A stretch of 45,526 bases of DNA from NCBI GenBank assembly GCA_017935785.1, contig JAGBGU010000052.1, positions 1-45,526 on the forward strand, written 5' to 3'. The DNA comes from Bacteroidaceae bacterium (lineage in GTDB: Bacteria; Bacteroidota; Bacteroidia; Bacteroidales; Bacteroidaceae). Within the stretch, counting starts at the first letter, position 1, and each line of letters starts with the position of its first letter. The notes under the pieces were generated by a model, which was not told the DNA's origin, searched no databases, and worked only from the letters and a program-made list of their open reading frames with translations. This document shows, piece by piece, positions 1-8,268 of the stretch. The translations under genes were made by a program, and so were the position numbers.

Positions 1-79
1 AACTCGTTTCAGCATCTCACTGCGAGCCTTTACTTACCCCCTTCCCTCGGTGAGATCCTGAAACAAGTTCAGGATGACT
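1..79. repeat. Imperfect palindromic repeat, left copy (truncated by window edge)
   Basis: Positions 1-20 are the near-perfect reverse complement of 50-69 (18 of 20 positions), giving a long hairpin with a variable loop. The outer part of the left arm lies outside the window. The full version is visible at 44842-44929. It is non-coding and looks like a dispersed REP/BIME-like intergenic element; mobility is inferred, not shown. Confidence 0.7.
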
Positions 80-392
80 TTGGGAGGTTCTTGTTATTTC
101 TACACCCATTTTGGGGAAGCCAATTCAATACTTCTGTCAAAAAAACATAATCCGTATGCCATAAAAATTCTTTACAAAACCCTATTTCCGTATAAATCCA
201 GCTGGAAAGCCGGAAATGCCCAGTTGGAAAAATTTTGTTTCCCAACTGGAAAATTATTTTTTCTCAGTTGGAAATTTATTTTTTTCCAGTAGGGCTGTTT
301 TTTGAGGTGAATTAGGTTTGTTTTTGAACTATATTTGGCTGATTTTTGTTCATAATAAAACCTATATGTGATTGGCGACAAAAGTAAAAATG
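80..392. repeat. Dispersed intergenic repeat, left copy
   Basis: About 310 bp that recurs in the same orientation at roughly 44930-45255. The central part (about 197-335) is nearly identical between copies; the edges are more diverged and carry indels. Inside it the 8-mers CCAGTTGG and CCAACTGG alternate in opposite orientations, so a hairpin can form at about 222-252, with a second possible one further right. Open frames across it differ between copies by amino-acid-changing substitutions, so it is unlikely to be a gene. Function unknown. Confidence 0.7.
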
Positions 393-400
393 TTTGACAG

Positions 401-456
401 TGAGCGATGAGCGGTGAACGTTGAACGATGAACGATGAGCGTTGAGCGATGAACGA
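401..456. repeat. Heptamer tandem repeat, 8 copies
   Basis: Eight exact-length units of consensus TGARCGN run without interruption for 56 bp. Related heptamers occur in inverted orientation at 583-605 and as two copies at 44726-44739. A 7-bp period does not preserve a reading frame, which fits an intergenic location. Confidence 0.85.
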
Positions 457-476
457 ATATTACTTGATAAATCTAC

Positions 477-520
477 GTTGCCGATTCCCGTCTTCCAGAC
501 GCCATTTATATGGATATTAT
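477..520. repeat. REP-like hairpin, left copy
   Basis: The hairpin CGTCT-TCC-AGACG sits at 489-501, followed by CCATTTATAT. The 25 bases at 477-501 are identical to 45373-45397. The following 3' flank matches the flank of a different hairpin at 45459-45473. The unit looks like a deletion derivative of the right-hand cluster. A decayed relative is visible at 566-580. Confidence 0.6.
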
Positions 521-553
521 TAAAAGAGGATGTGCCTATTTTGACACACCCTC
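521..553 (-). terminator. Intrinsic terminator of the first M60 gene
   Basis: Read on the minus strand, a 9-bp stem (one G-U pair; arms 545-553 and 526-534) with a 10-nt loop is followed directly by TTTTA. It lies about 50 nt past the stop codon of the peptidase gene ending at 603. Confidence 0.6.
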
Positions 554-582
554 CTATTGATATTCCCGTCTTCTAAACGGCT

Positions 583-605
583 CACAACTCACCGCTCATC
601 GCTCA
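583..605. repeat. Inverted heptamer repeats reaching the stop codon of the first M60 gene
   Basis: On the minus strand the first heptamer (TGAGCGA) begins exactly at the TGA stop codon of the upstream peptidase gene, followed by TGAGCGG, TGAGTTG and TGAG. The paralogous gene ending at 4164 has an unrelated sequence after its stop. Confidence 0.7.
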
Positions 606-3600
606 TGGAGCGGTGATGAACTTCTTGCCGTTCTGCACATAGATGGTGGCAGGGAGAAGGTCGGTTACATGACGGCCGTTGAGGTCGTAAACCGGAGCGT
701 TCTTCAACACATCTTGGGGCTTGTATTCGGGCAGCTCGACGGATGTGATGTGGCCGTAATCGTCAAGGTCACCCACCAGTGTGCCAAGATCGTTCCATGG
801 AGATGCCTTATATGCTGCAAGCGATTTGGCATAGACATGGATGATGGGGTTGCTGCTAAAGAGATAGGCGGCTATGGTGGGAGGATTCTTTGCCATTACG
901 AAGGCTTCCTTCACAGCGGAATTGTAGAACACGCCTTGTTCCATATTCCTTACTCTTGAGCCGATGATGACACGGTTGAGCTGGGGACAGTCGGCAAAGG
1001 CGGCGTTACCGACAGAAGACACCTTCTCGGGGATGGTAACTTCTCTTAGTCCTGTATAGGAAAAGGCCTTTGCATCAATCTTGGTGATTGTATTGGGCAT
1101 GCGGATGCTTACCAGACTCTTGCATTCATAGAACATGTGGCTGGCCATTGTATTGGACACTCCCTTGTAGGTCTGGAAGAAGGGCAGACCGCCGCTGACC
1201 ATGCGGGCATCGGTGAGGTCGATGGACTGGAGGTTGTTCTCGTTGATAAGCTGGCGCATATAGCGGATGTCCGTTCCGTTGATTGGACCACTGATGACGG
1301 CCTTGATGGCGTTGGTGGTGAGGCTGTCTTCGAGAGTTCCTATCCTGGTCAAATTCACCATCTCGGTGCCTGAGCCGCCAGTGGTTACGGGCTGCAGCGT
1401 GCCGTCTGCGTCTACAGAATAGATGGTGTAGTCGTTTTCCACTCTGGAGGGGATGCAGAACTTGAGAGAGTTGGAGGCATAGCGCAGTTTCTCATCGGGA
1501 GAAAGCATGATGAAGCCGACACCGCCGGTTCCGTTCATCACATAGAGTGAGTCTGACTGGATGCAGGTATAGTTTGAAGGCTCAACCTTTGCTCCGGGCT
1601 GGTAGTCGGTAAACTGGCCCAGGTCTCCACACTGGCCCACCAGATGGGAGTCGCGGCGTTCCTTGCCGGGCAGCGCGAAGTAGCCTTCTCGGGGCACATA
1701 GTCCACACGGTCTTCAACGAAGAGAATTTCGCGGTTCTTGCGGGCGTACTTGGCAATGGTGGCCTTTGTGCGGTTGATGTCAGAAATCTTTACGGTCATG
1801 GTGTAGTTGCCATAGTCGCTAATCTTCAGGTTGTTGCATGTCTTAAAGAATCCCCAGGCCTCAAAGAAGTCGGTGAGGTCTTCCTGGGCAATCTCGCATA
1901 CCTTGCGCACGAACTTCAGCGAACTGTTGTTCGTGTTCTTGTAATGGTCGGTAAGGGGATCTCTGCGCAGTTCCTTGAACAGTTCGGGGAAGAAGGACGT
2001 GTTGCGCTGTCCCAGATGATAGTAGAGATAGAGTTGGTAGTACATGCGCATCAGGCCTCCGCGCTTGGCAAAGGGGATGCCCTGGGCATATTCAAACATG
2101 GTGTTGGAGAGCGCTTCGCCAGAAGAGGTTACGTTTCCGGTGAGGAAACGGCAGAAGTTGGAGAAGAGGTTGTTGGACACCTCGGTTCCGCCCTCCAGGT
2201 TTATGACGCCCTGGTTGTTGTGGCCAGCCTCGTGACCCACGCACCAATCGTCATGGTCCTGGCGTGTGACATCGAGACAGCTGGCAATACATCCCAATGA
2301 ATTGTAACATGTACGGTAGGTTGAGGAGTTGGCATATCCGCCATCTGACTCATTGCCCTGGATGGCAAAGTTGGGGTTGTTGTAATAGGTGGGGAAGATG
2401 TCCTCACCGCCGGTCAGACAGTAGGGGTAATGTGCACGCTTTCCATTGACAACCGCCTCGCTCATACCCATAAGTTCCTTCTGCCACACAGCCATGCTGT
2501 CAAACCAGCAGATGCTGCGGTCTATGCTCTTGGGCCATACCTGCTTGTAGGTGTTACGCTGGAAATGGAAAAGCGACTCCTTGCCCTTGATGGTGAACAA
2601 TTCGTGTGAGGCTTTGCTCAGCAGCGCCAGGTAGTCCTTGTCGGTATGGCGAGAAGAGTCGTAGTATCCGTTCACTTTTCCGCCCTGGATGTGAATCTTG
2701 ATGGCGGGCCATTCGCTCAGTTTCTTGGTCTTGGATTCGGTGTTGGCGGTATATAGTACATAGTACAGCGCGCCTTTTGCTCCGTCTACGATATTCAGAC
2801 CTTTGGAGAGTTTTTTCCCTGACTTGGCGTTACTGATGAGGTCGTTTCCACTGCATCCGGCAAAGTATAGTGTGGCATTCTCCGGTATGTCACAGTCCAC
2901 AAATACATAAAGAGGGCTGAGGTCATTACAGTAGATACCGGTGGGGTTGCCCATGTAAGAACCTCCGCTGCTGTTCATCTTCTTATTCCAATAGTTGGCA
3001 TCGCTGTAGGCTGTGTAGCTATGAATGCGGAATTCCTGTTCGTATGCAGCCCACTTATTGTTCTTTACCTTAATGGCAATCTCAATCATGAAAGAAGGCA
3101 TTCCGCCCTCGCTCATGGCCTTGGTGAGTTCCTCATCGCTCATGGCCTGGTATTCGGCTTTCAACTGGGTGCAGGCGGCGTCTTCGAAGTAGGTGCCCAA
3201 ATGCTCATTTACTATAGCGCTAGAATCTGTTTCCTTGGGATGGTACTTCTCCAGATTGCCTACAAGGGTTCCATAGTTATTCCAGTCGCTCTGCTTATAG
3301 TCTTTCAAAGAACTGGTGTAGACACGAATGGTGGGGCTTGAGGAAAAGTAATAGGGGGATGTGGTTGGAGGTGTCTCGGGTTTGACAAATGCCATCTTTA
3401 CGGGGGAGTTGTAGAAAACACCCTGGTGCATTCTGGATACACGTCTGCCGATGACAACCGTATTCAGAAAACTGCAATCGGCAAAGACATGGTCTTCCAA
3501 TGTGGATACAGTGTTGGGAATGTCAACCTTCTTCAGTCCGGTTGCGGCAAAAGCCTGGGAACGAATGGCTGTGATGGTTGCGGGAAGTTCAACGCTGCGG

Positions 3601-3935
3601 AGATTTGTGAAGTTCTTGAACATGGTTGGGCCGATTATATCGTCCTCGGTTTTGTTGGTTCCGTCATAAGCAGAGCCACCTTTTACGATTCTGACCCCTG
3701 ACAAGTCCAACGAATTTACACTCCCTTCACTGATGAGCTTGCGAAGGTGCTTTACATCAGTACCATTGATGGAACCGGTAATCTTGAGTGTGTTTTCGCT
3801 TGTCGGCAACAAGGAAGGAAGCGTACCCGCCTTTTCTACGTGGACCTCACTCTGTGCCCATACACTCATAAAAACACAGCTGAAGACAACGGCCAACAGC
3901 ATTTTTAATGTGTTTGAAAAGTAGTTCTTTCTCAT
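603..3935 (-). CDS. Secreted M60-like (enhancin/mucinase-type) metallopeptidase with BspA leucine-rich repeats, copy A
   Basis: A 1110-residue exported protein. A signal peptide covers about residues 1-27 (ends VWAQ). BspA/LRR_5-type leucine-rich repeats occupy about 30-230, and a second, homologous repeat block lies at about 865-1080. Between them is a gluzincin domain with H568-E569-x-x-H572 and E585 in TEVSNN as likely third zinc ligand, matching HExxHx(8,28)E of the M60 family. Known family members cleave mucin-type glycoproteins; a mucin or host glycoprotein substrate is inferred here. The C-terminus ends in a short tail with DLNGR...IYV...GKK, resembling Bacteroidetes surface-sorting tails. 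It has its own promoter (3967-3997) and terminator (521-553). A paralog of exactly equal length lies immediately upstream at 4164-7496, identical at roughly four fifths of positions by eye. Confidence 0.85.
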   Translation of the reverse strand: MRKNYFSNTLKMLLAVVFSCVFMSVWAQSEVHVEKAGTLPSLLPTSENTLKITGSINGTDVKHLRKLISEGSVNSLDLSGVRIVKGGSAYDGTNKTEDDIIGPTMFKNFTNLRSVELPATITAIRSQAFAATGLKKVDIPNTVSTLEDHVFADCSFLNTVVIGRRVSRMHQGVFYNSPVKMAFVKPETPPTTSPYYFSSSPTIRVYTSSLKDYKQSDWNNYGTLVGNLEKYHPKETDSSAIVNEHLGTYFEDAACTQLKAEYQAMSDEELTKAMSEGGMPSFMIEIAIKVKNNKWAAYEQEFRIHSYTAYSDANYWNKKMNSSGGSYMGNPTGIYCNDLSPLYVFVDCDIPENATLYFAGCSGNDLISNAKSGKKLSKGLNIVDGAKGALYYVLYTANTESKTKKLSEWPAIKIHIQGGKVNGYYDSSRHTDKDYLALLSKASHELFTIKGKESLFHFQRNTYKQVWPKSIDRSICWFDSMAVWQKELMGMSEAVVNGKRAHYPYCLTGGEDIFPTYYNNPNFAIQGNESDGGYANSSTYRTCYNSLGCIASCLDVTRQDHDDWCVGHEAGHNNQGVINLEGGTEVSNNLFSNFCRFLTGNVTSSGEALSNTMFEYAQGIPFAKRGGLMRMYYQLYLYYHLGQRNTSFFPELFKELRRDPLTDHYKNTNNSSLKFVRKVCEIAQEDLTDFFEAWGFFKTCNNLKISDYGNYTMTVKISDINRTKATIAKYARKNREILFVEDRVDYVPREGYFALPGKERRDSHLVGQCGDLGQFTDYQPGAKVEPSNYTCIQSDSLYVMNGTGGVGFIMLSPDEKLRYASNSLKFCIPSRVENDYTIYSVDADGTLQPVTTGGSGTEMVNLTRIGTLEDSLTTNAIKAVISGPINGTDIRYMRQLINENNLQSIDLTDARMVSGGLPFFQTYKGVSNTMASHMFYECKSLVSIRMPNTITKIDAKAFSYTGLREVTIPEKVSSVGNAAFADCPQLNRVIIGSRVRNMEQGVFYNSAVKEAFVMAKNPPTIAAYLFSSNPIIHVYAKSLAAYKASPWNDLGTLVGDLDDYGHITSVELPEYKPQDVLKNAPVYDLNGRHVTDLLPATIYVQNGKKFITAP

Positions 3936-3966
3936 GTGATTTTGTTTAATTTACCTATAATGACAA

Positions 3967-3997
3967 CAAAGGTACAGAATCTCTTTTGTAGGCCAAA
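3967..3997 (-). promoter_or_regulatory. Bacteroidetes-type promoter of M60 copy A
   Basis: Minus strand TTTG (3997-3994), 19-bp spacer, TACCTTTG (3974-3967): a full match to the TTTG / TAnnTTTG consensus. It predicts a leader of about 25 nt. The same arrangement with the same spacing is present before copy B. Confidence 0.75.
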
Positions 3998-4103
3998 GAA
4001 AATGGACGTTTTTAACTTCTTAAAGTTGCCAATTATAAGTTATGGAATGTTCTAAAAACCGAAATATCTTGGTTAAATTCTTTGTTAAGACTACGGAGAA
4101 ACC

Positions 4104-4137
4104 AAGGGGCTGAACCCTTGTGTGGATTCAGCCCCTT
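4104..4137 (-). terminator. Hairpin terminator of M60 copy B
   Basis: A perfect 11-bp stem (AAGGGGCTGAA at 4104-4114 with its complement at 4127-4137) lies 26 bp past the stop codon at 4164 and upstream of the copy A promoter. On the minus strand it is followed by GGTTTCTCC, a weak U tract. It separates the two peptidase genes into independent transcription units. Confidence 0.6.
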
Positions 4138-4163
4138 TATCCAGTTATAAGTTCTTGCTTGAA

Positions 4164-7100
4164 TCAGGGAGCAGTGATGAACTTCTTTCCGTCCTGCACA
4201 TAGATGGTGGCAGGGAGAAGGTCGGTTACACGACGGCCGTTGAGGTCGTAAACCGGAGCGTTCTTCAACATATCCAGGGGCTTGTATTCGGGCAGCTCAA
4301 CGGATGTAACGTGGCCGTAATCGTCAAGGTCGCCCACCAGTGTGCCGAAATTGGCCCATGAAGATGCCTGGTAGGCAGCCAGTGAGCTGGCATAGACATG
4401 GATAATGGGCTTGGAAGAGAAGAGGTAGTTGGCGATGGTGGGAGGAGTTTTTGCCATTACGAAGGCTTCCTTGACCGCGGAACTGTAGAACACGCCCTGT
4501 GCCATGTTCTTAACCTTTGAGCCGATGATGACACGGCTGAGCTGCGGACAGTAGGCAAAGGCATCGCCGCCGACGGTGGTTACGCTTTCGGGGATGGTGA
4601 CTTCTCTGAGTCCGGAGTTGGCGAAGGCCTGCGTATCAATCTTGGTAATTGTCTTGGGCAGACGGATGGCGACCAGATTCATGCACTCAAAGAACGCATG
4701 GCTGGCAATGGCATTGGACACAGCCCTGTAGCTCTGGAGGAAGGGCAGACCACCGCTGACCATGCGGGCATCGGTGAGGTCGATGGACTGGAGGTTACCC
4801 TCGTTGATGAGCTGACGCATGTACTTGATGTCCGTTCCGTTGATTCCGCCACTGATGATGGCCTTGATGGCATTGGTGGTGAGGCTGTCAGAGAGCGTTC
4901 CCACTTTGTCCACTTTCACAATTTCGGTGCCGGAACCGCCGATCGTTACGGGCTGCAGCGTACCGTCTGCGTCTACAGAATAGATGGTGTAGTCATTTTC
5001 CACTCTGGAGGGGATGCAGAATTTCAGTGAGTTGGAGGCATAGCGCAGTTTCTCATCGGGGGAAAGCATGATGAAGCCGACACCGCCGGTTCCGTTCATC
5101 ACATAGAGTGAATCTGACTGGATGCAGGTATAACTTGAAGGCTCAACCTTTGCTCCGGGCTGGAAGTCGGTAAACTGGCCCAGGTCTCCGCACTGGCCCA
5201 CTTGATGGGAGTCGCGGCGTTCCTTGCCGGGAAGTGCGAAGTAGCCTTGTCTGGGCACATAGTCCACGCGGTCTTCAACGAAGAGGATTTCGCGGTTCTT
5301 GCGGGTGTACTTGGCAATGGTGGCCTTTGTGCGGTTGATGTCGGTAATCTTTACGGTCATGGTGTAGTCGCCGTAGTCTGATATTGGCAGATTGCTGCAA
5401 GGTACAAAGAATCCCCAGGCCTCAAAGAAGTCGGTGAGGTCTTCCTGGGCAATCTCGCATACCTTGCGCACGAACTTGAGCGAACTGTTGTTCGTGTTCT
5501 TGTAACGATCGGTAAGGGGATCTTTGCGCAGTTCCTTGAACAGTTCGGGGAAGAAGGATGTGTTGCGCTGTCCCAAATGATAGTAGAGATAGAGTTGGTA
5601 GTACATGCGCATCATACCTCCACGCTTGGCAAAGGGGATGCCCTGGGCATATTCATACATGGAACTGGAGAGCGCTTCACCAGCAGAGGTTACGTTTCCG
5701 GTGAGGAAGCGGCAGAAGTTGGAGAAGAGGTTGTTGGACACCTCGGTGCCGCCCTCCAGGTTTATGGTTCCCTGGTTGTTGTGCCCAACTTCGTGGCCTA
5801 CGCACCATTCGTCGTGGTTTGGGTTTGTCACATTAAGACAGTTGGCAATACACTCAAGTGAGTTGTAGCAGGTACGATAGGTTGAGGAATTGGCATAACC
5901 GGCAGATGACTCATTGCCCTGGATGGCAAAGTTGGGATTGTTGTAATAGGTGGGGAAGATGTCCTCGCCACCGGTCAGGCAGTAGGGGTAATGCGCACGC
6001 TTTCCATTGACTACCGCCTCGCTCATGCCCATGAGTTCCTTCTGCCATACGGCCATGCTGTCAAACCAGCAGATACTGCGGTCTATGCTATTGGGCCATA
6101 CCTGCTTGTAGGTGGTACGCTTGAGGTTGAAAAGAGATTCCTTGCCCTTGATGGTGAACAAATCGTGTGTAGCTTTGTTCAGCAGGGTCAGATAGTCCTT
6201 TTCTGTATGGCGAGAGGTGTCGTAGTATCCGTTCACTTTTCCGCCCTGGATATGAATCTTGATGGCGGGCCATTCGCTCAGTTTCTTGGTCTTGTCTTTT
6301 GTATCAGCGGTGTAAAGGATATAGTAGAGGGCATCCTTTGTCCCGTCTACAATATTCAGACCCTTGGTAAGTTTCTTTCCAGTTTTGGCATTACTGATAA
6401 GGTCATTATCCACACATCCAGCCATGTAAAGCGTAGCTTTCTCGGGTACATCTCCGTCCACAAAGACATAGAGGGGATTCAAATCTTTGCAGTAGATACC
6501 GGTGGGGTTGCCCATGTAAGAACCTCCACTGCTTTTCATCTTGTCATTCCAATAGTTGGCATCGCTGTAGGCCGTGTAGTTGTGGATACGGAAATCTTTT
6601 TCGTATGCCGCCCAATTGTCGTTCTTCACCTTGATGGCAATCTCAATCATGAAAGACGGCATTTCTCCCTCGCTCATGGCCTTGGTGAGTTCTTCATCGC
6701 TCATGGCCTGGTATTCGGCTTTCAGCTGGGTACAGGCAGCGTCTTCGAAGTAGGTGCCTAAGCGTTCGTTTATAATGGTGCTTGAGTCTGCTTCTTGTGG
6801 ATAATATTTCTCCAGATTGCCTACAAAGCTTCCGGCAAAATCTTTCCAGTTAGATGTTTTGTATTCAGCCAAAGAACTGGTGTAGACACGGATGGTTGGT
6901 TTGGAGGAGAAGAAATAAGCCGGTGCGCTTGGAGGGGTTTGAGGCTTGGAATAAACCGTCTTTACGGGAGAGGAGTAGAAGACACCCTGGTCCAGTTTGG
7001 ATACTCTACTGCCGATGACAACCGTATTCAAAGAATTGCAATAGGCAAAGGCGTCACCGCCAAGTCTGGACACACTGTTGGGGATGTCTACTTTTGTCAA

Positions 7101-7496
7101 TCCGGATCTGGCAAAAGCGTTGGAGTGAATGGCACTGATGGATGTGGGAAGCTCAATGCTGCGCAGTTTGGTACATTCTTTGAACATGGCGGTGCCGATC
7201 ACATCATTTTCGGTCTTGTTGGTTCCATCGTAAGCCACGCCTCCGCTTACGATTTTGACTCCTGCCAAGTCCAACGATGTAACACCAGCGCCAATCAGCT
7301 GGCGAAGATGCTTGACATCAGTACCGTTAATGGTACCTGTTACTTTCAGGGTACTTTCACTGCAGGTGGGAAGCAGTGTGGGCAGTGTGCCGGCCTTTTG
7401 TACATGAATCTCAATGGCCCATACATTCATAAAAGCGCAGCAGGAAACAATGGCCAACAGCGCTTTAAAGGTTTTTGAAAAGTAGTTTTTTCTCAT
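4164..7496 (-). CDS. Secreted M60-like metallopeptidase with BspA leucine-rich repeats, copy B
   Basis: The 1110-residue tandem paralog of copy A with the same architecture: signal peptide (about 1-27), N-terminal LRR_5 block, gluzincin domain with H568-E569-V-G-H572 and E585, a second LRR block, and a C-terminal DLNGR...IYV...GKK tail. The zinc motif falls at exactly the same residue numbers as in copy A. The region from about residue 570 to 850 is almost identical between copies, whereas the N-terminal LRR block is clearly more diverged. That fits recent duplication with either stronger constraint or gene conversion in the middle. Own promoter (7530-7560) and terminator (4104-4137). The substrate is inferred to be a glycoprotein from the family only. 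Confidence 0.85.
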   Translation of the reverse strand: MRKNYFSKTFKALLAIVSCCAFMNVWAIEIHVQKAGTLPTLLPTCSESTLKVTGTINGTDVKHLRQLIGAGVTSLDLAGVKIVSGGVAYDGTNKTENDVIGTAMFKECTKLRSIELPTSISAIHSNAFARSGLTKVDIPNSVSRLGGDAFAYCNSLNTVVIGSRVSKLDQGVFYSSPVKTVYSKPQTPPSAPAYFFSSKPTIRVYTSSLAEYKTSNWKDFAGSFVGNLEKYYPQEADSSTIINERLGTYFEDAACTQLKAEYQAMSDEELTKAMSEGEMPSFMIEIAIKVKNDNWAAYEKDFRIHNYTAYSDANYWNDKMKSSGGSYMGNPTGIYCKDLNPLYVFVDGDVPEKATLYMAGCVDNDLISNAKTGKKLTKGLNIVDGTKDALYYILYTADTKDKTKKLSEWPAIKIHIQGGKVNGYYDTSRHTEKDYLTLLNKATHDLFTIKGKESLFNLKRTTYKQVWPNSIDRSICWFDSMAVWQKELMGMSEAVVNGKRAHYPYCLTGGEDIFPTYYNNPNFAIQGNESSAGYANSSTYRTCYNSLECIANCLNVTNPNHDEWCVGHEVGHNNQGTINLEGGTEVSNNLFSNFCRFLTGNVTSAGEALSSSMYEYAQGIPFAKRGGMMRMYYQLYLYYHLGQRNTSFFPELFKELRKDPLTDRYKNTNNSSLKFVRKVCEIAQEDLTDFFEAWGFFVPCSNLPISDYGDYTMTVKITDINRTKATIAKYTRKNREILFVEDRVDYVPRQGYFALPGKERRDSHQVGQCGDLGQFTDFQPGAKVEPSSYTCIQSDSLYVMNGTGGVGFIMLSPDEKLRYASNSLKFCIPSRVENDYTIYSVDADGTLQPVTIGGSGTEIVKVDKVGTLSDSLTTNAIKAIISGGINGTDIKYMRQLINEGNLQSIDLTDARMVSGGLPFLQSYRAVSNAIASHAFFECMNLVAIRLPKTITKIDTQAFANSGLREVTIPESVTTVGGDAFAYCPQLSRVIIGSKVKNMAQGVFYSSAVKEAFVMAKTPPTIANYLFSSKPIIHVYASSLAAYQASSWANFGTLVGDLDDYGHVTSVELPEYKPLDMLKNAPVYDLNGRRVTDLLPATIYVQDGKKFITAP

Positions 7497-7529
7497 GTGT
7501 TTGTTTATGTAAATTGCTTATTATGACCA

Positions 7530-7560
7530 CAAAGGTACATATTCTCTTTTGCACGACAAA
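7530..7560 (-). promoter_or_regulatory. Bacteroidetes-type promoter of M60 copy B
   Basis: Minus strand TTTG (7560-7557), 19-bp spacer, TACCTTTG (7537-7530). The -7 octamer, spacer length and surrounding bases match the copy A promoter, so the promoter was duplicated with the gene. Confidence 0.75.
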
Positions 7561-7617
7561 GAGAACATCCGTTTTTAACTTTTGCGGAGGGGAAAATGTA
7601 TTTTTATTGCCAGATTT

Positions 7618-8268
7618 TTACAATGAATTGTCGGGCAACACTCCTTGGCGTCGCATTTCTTTCACCGTTTCTTCCAGCTGGGCATACCATTCTGCGCCAA
7701 AACGGCGGATGAGTGGGTCGCGCAGAAACTTGTAGACGGGCATCTTAAGCCGTTTGCCCAGTTCCACGGCATCGCGGCATACGTCCCAGCGGTGGTAATT
7801 GAGCCCTACGAGAGCACCCAGTTTTTTCTCGCGGATGGGATAAAGGTAGCAGCTGATGGGCTTGGGCCAGCGGGTCTTTCCCTCGCGGAAGGCACTCTCC
7901 AGCGCGCACAGACAGCAGTTCTTGGCCACACGCCCGCCATCGAGCGGAAGATCGTGATAACAGGTAAATACACAATCCTTTCCGTTCACGATGCTGGTTA
8001 CGAGGTCGCCTTCCTGGTCGATATAGGAGACTCCGTTGCGGTCAATCTCCGCCTGGGCCGACGCACTGAGCCGGGGCCATACCGTATCCAGGACGTTTTC
8101 AATCTCCGCCACCTCGTCCATGCTTACCGGCGCGCCTGCATCGCCCTCAATGCAGCAGCGGCCCTTGCAGGCTTCCAGGTCGCAGCAGAAATACTCGGTC
8201 ACTACATCAAGGTGGACAATTACGTCGCCCACCATGAGCATATTACCAAAGGATGGGTTGTTTGCCAT
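7618..8268 (-). CDS. DUF3109 family cysteine-rich protein
   Basis: A 216-residue cytoplasmic protein with many cysteines in spaced groups: CCDLEACKGRCC near the N-terminus, then FTCYHD, KNCCLCALE and ISCYLYPIR. This matches the DUF3109 family, which resembles YkgJ-type zinc/iron-chelating proteins and is of unknown biochemical function. The first 26 bp overlap the end of ung, so the two are co-transcribed and probably translationally coupled. Relatives usually begin close to the MLMVGD stretch (about residue 10), so the true start may be that internal ATG. No terminator is evident before the next promoter at 7530-7560. Confidence 0.8.
   Translation of the reverse strand: MANNPSFGNMLMVGDVIVHLDVVTEYFCCDLEACKGRCCIEGDAGAPVSMDEVAEIENVLDTVWPRLSASAQAEIDRNGVSYIDQEGDLVTSIVNGKDCVFTCYHDLPLDGGRVAKNCCLCALESAFREGKTRWPKPISCYLYPIREKKLGALVGLNYHRWDVCRDAVELGKRLKMPVYKFLRDPLIRRFGAEWYAQLEETVKEMRRQGVLPDNSL

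Noticed and set aside
74..292. Small open frame inside the left repeat, with a similar one at 44931-45146
   Set aside because: The two share a C-terminal stretch only because the DNA repeat is conserved. The differences there change amino acids and the upstream parts are frame-shifted relative to each other, so there is no sign of protein-level selection.
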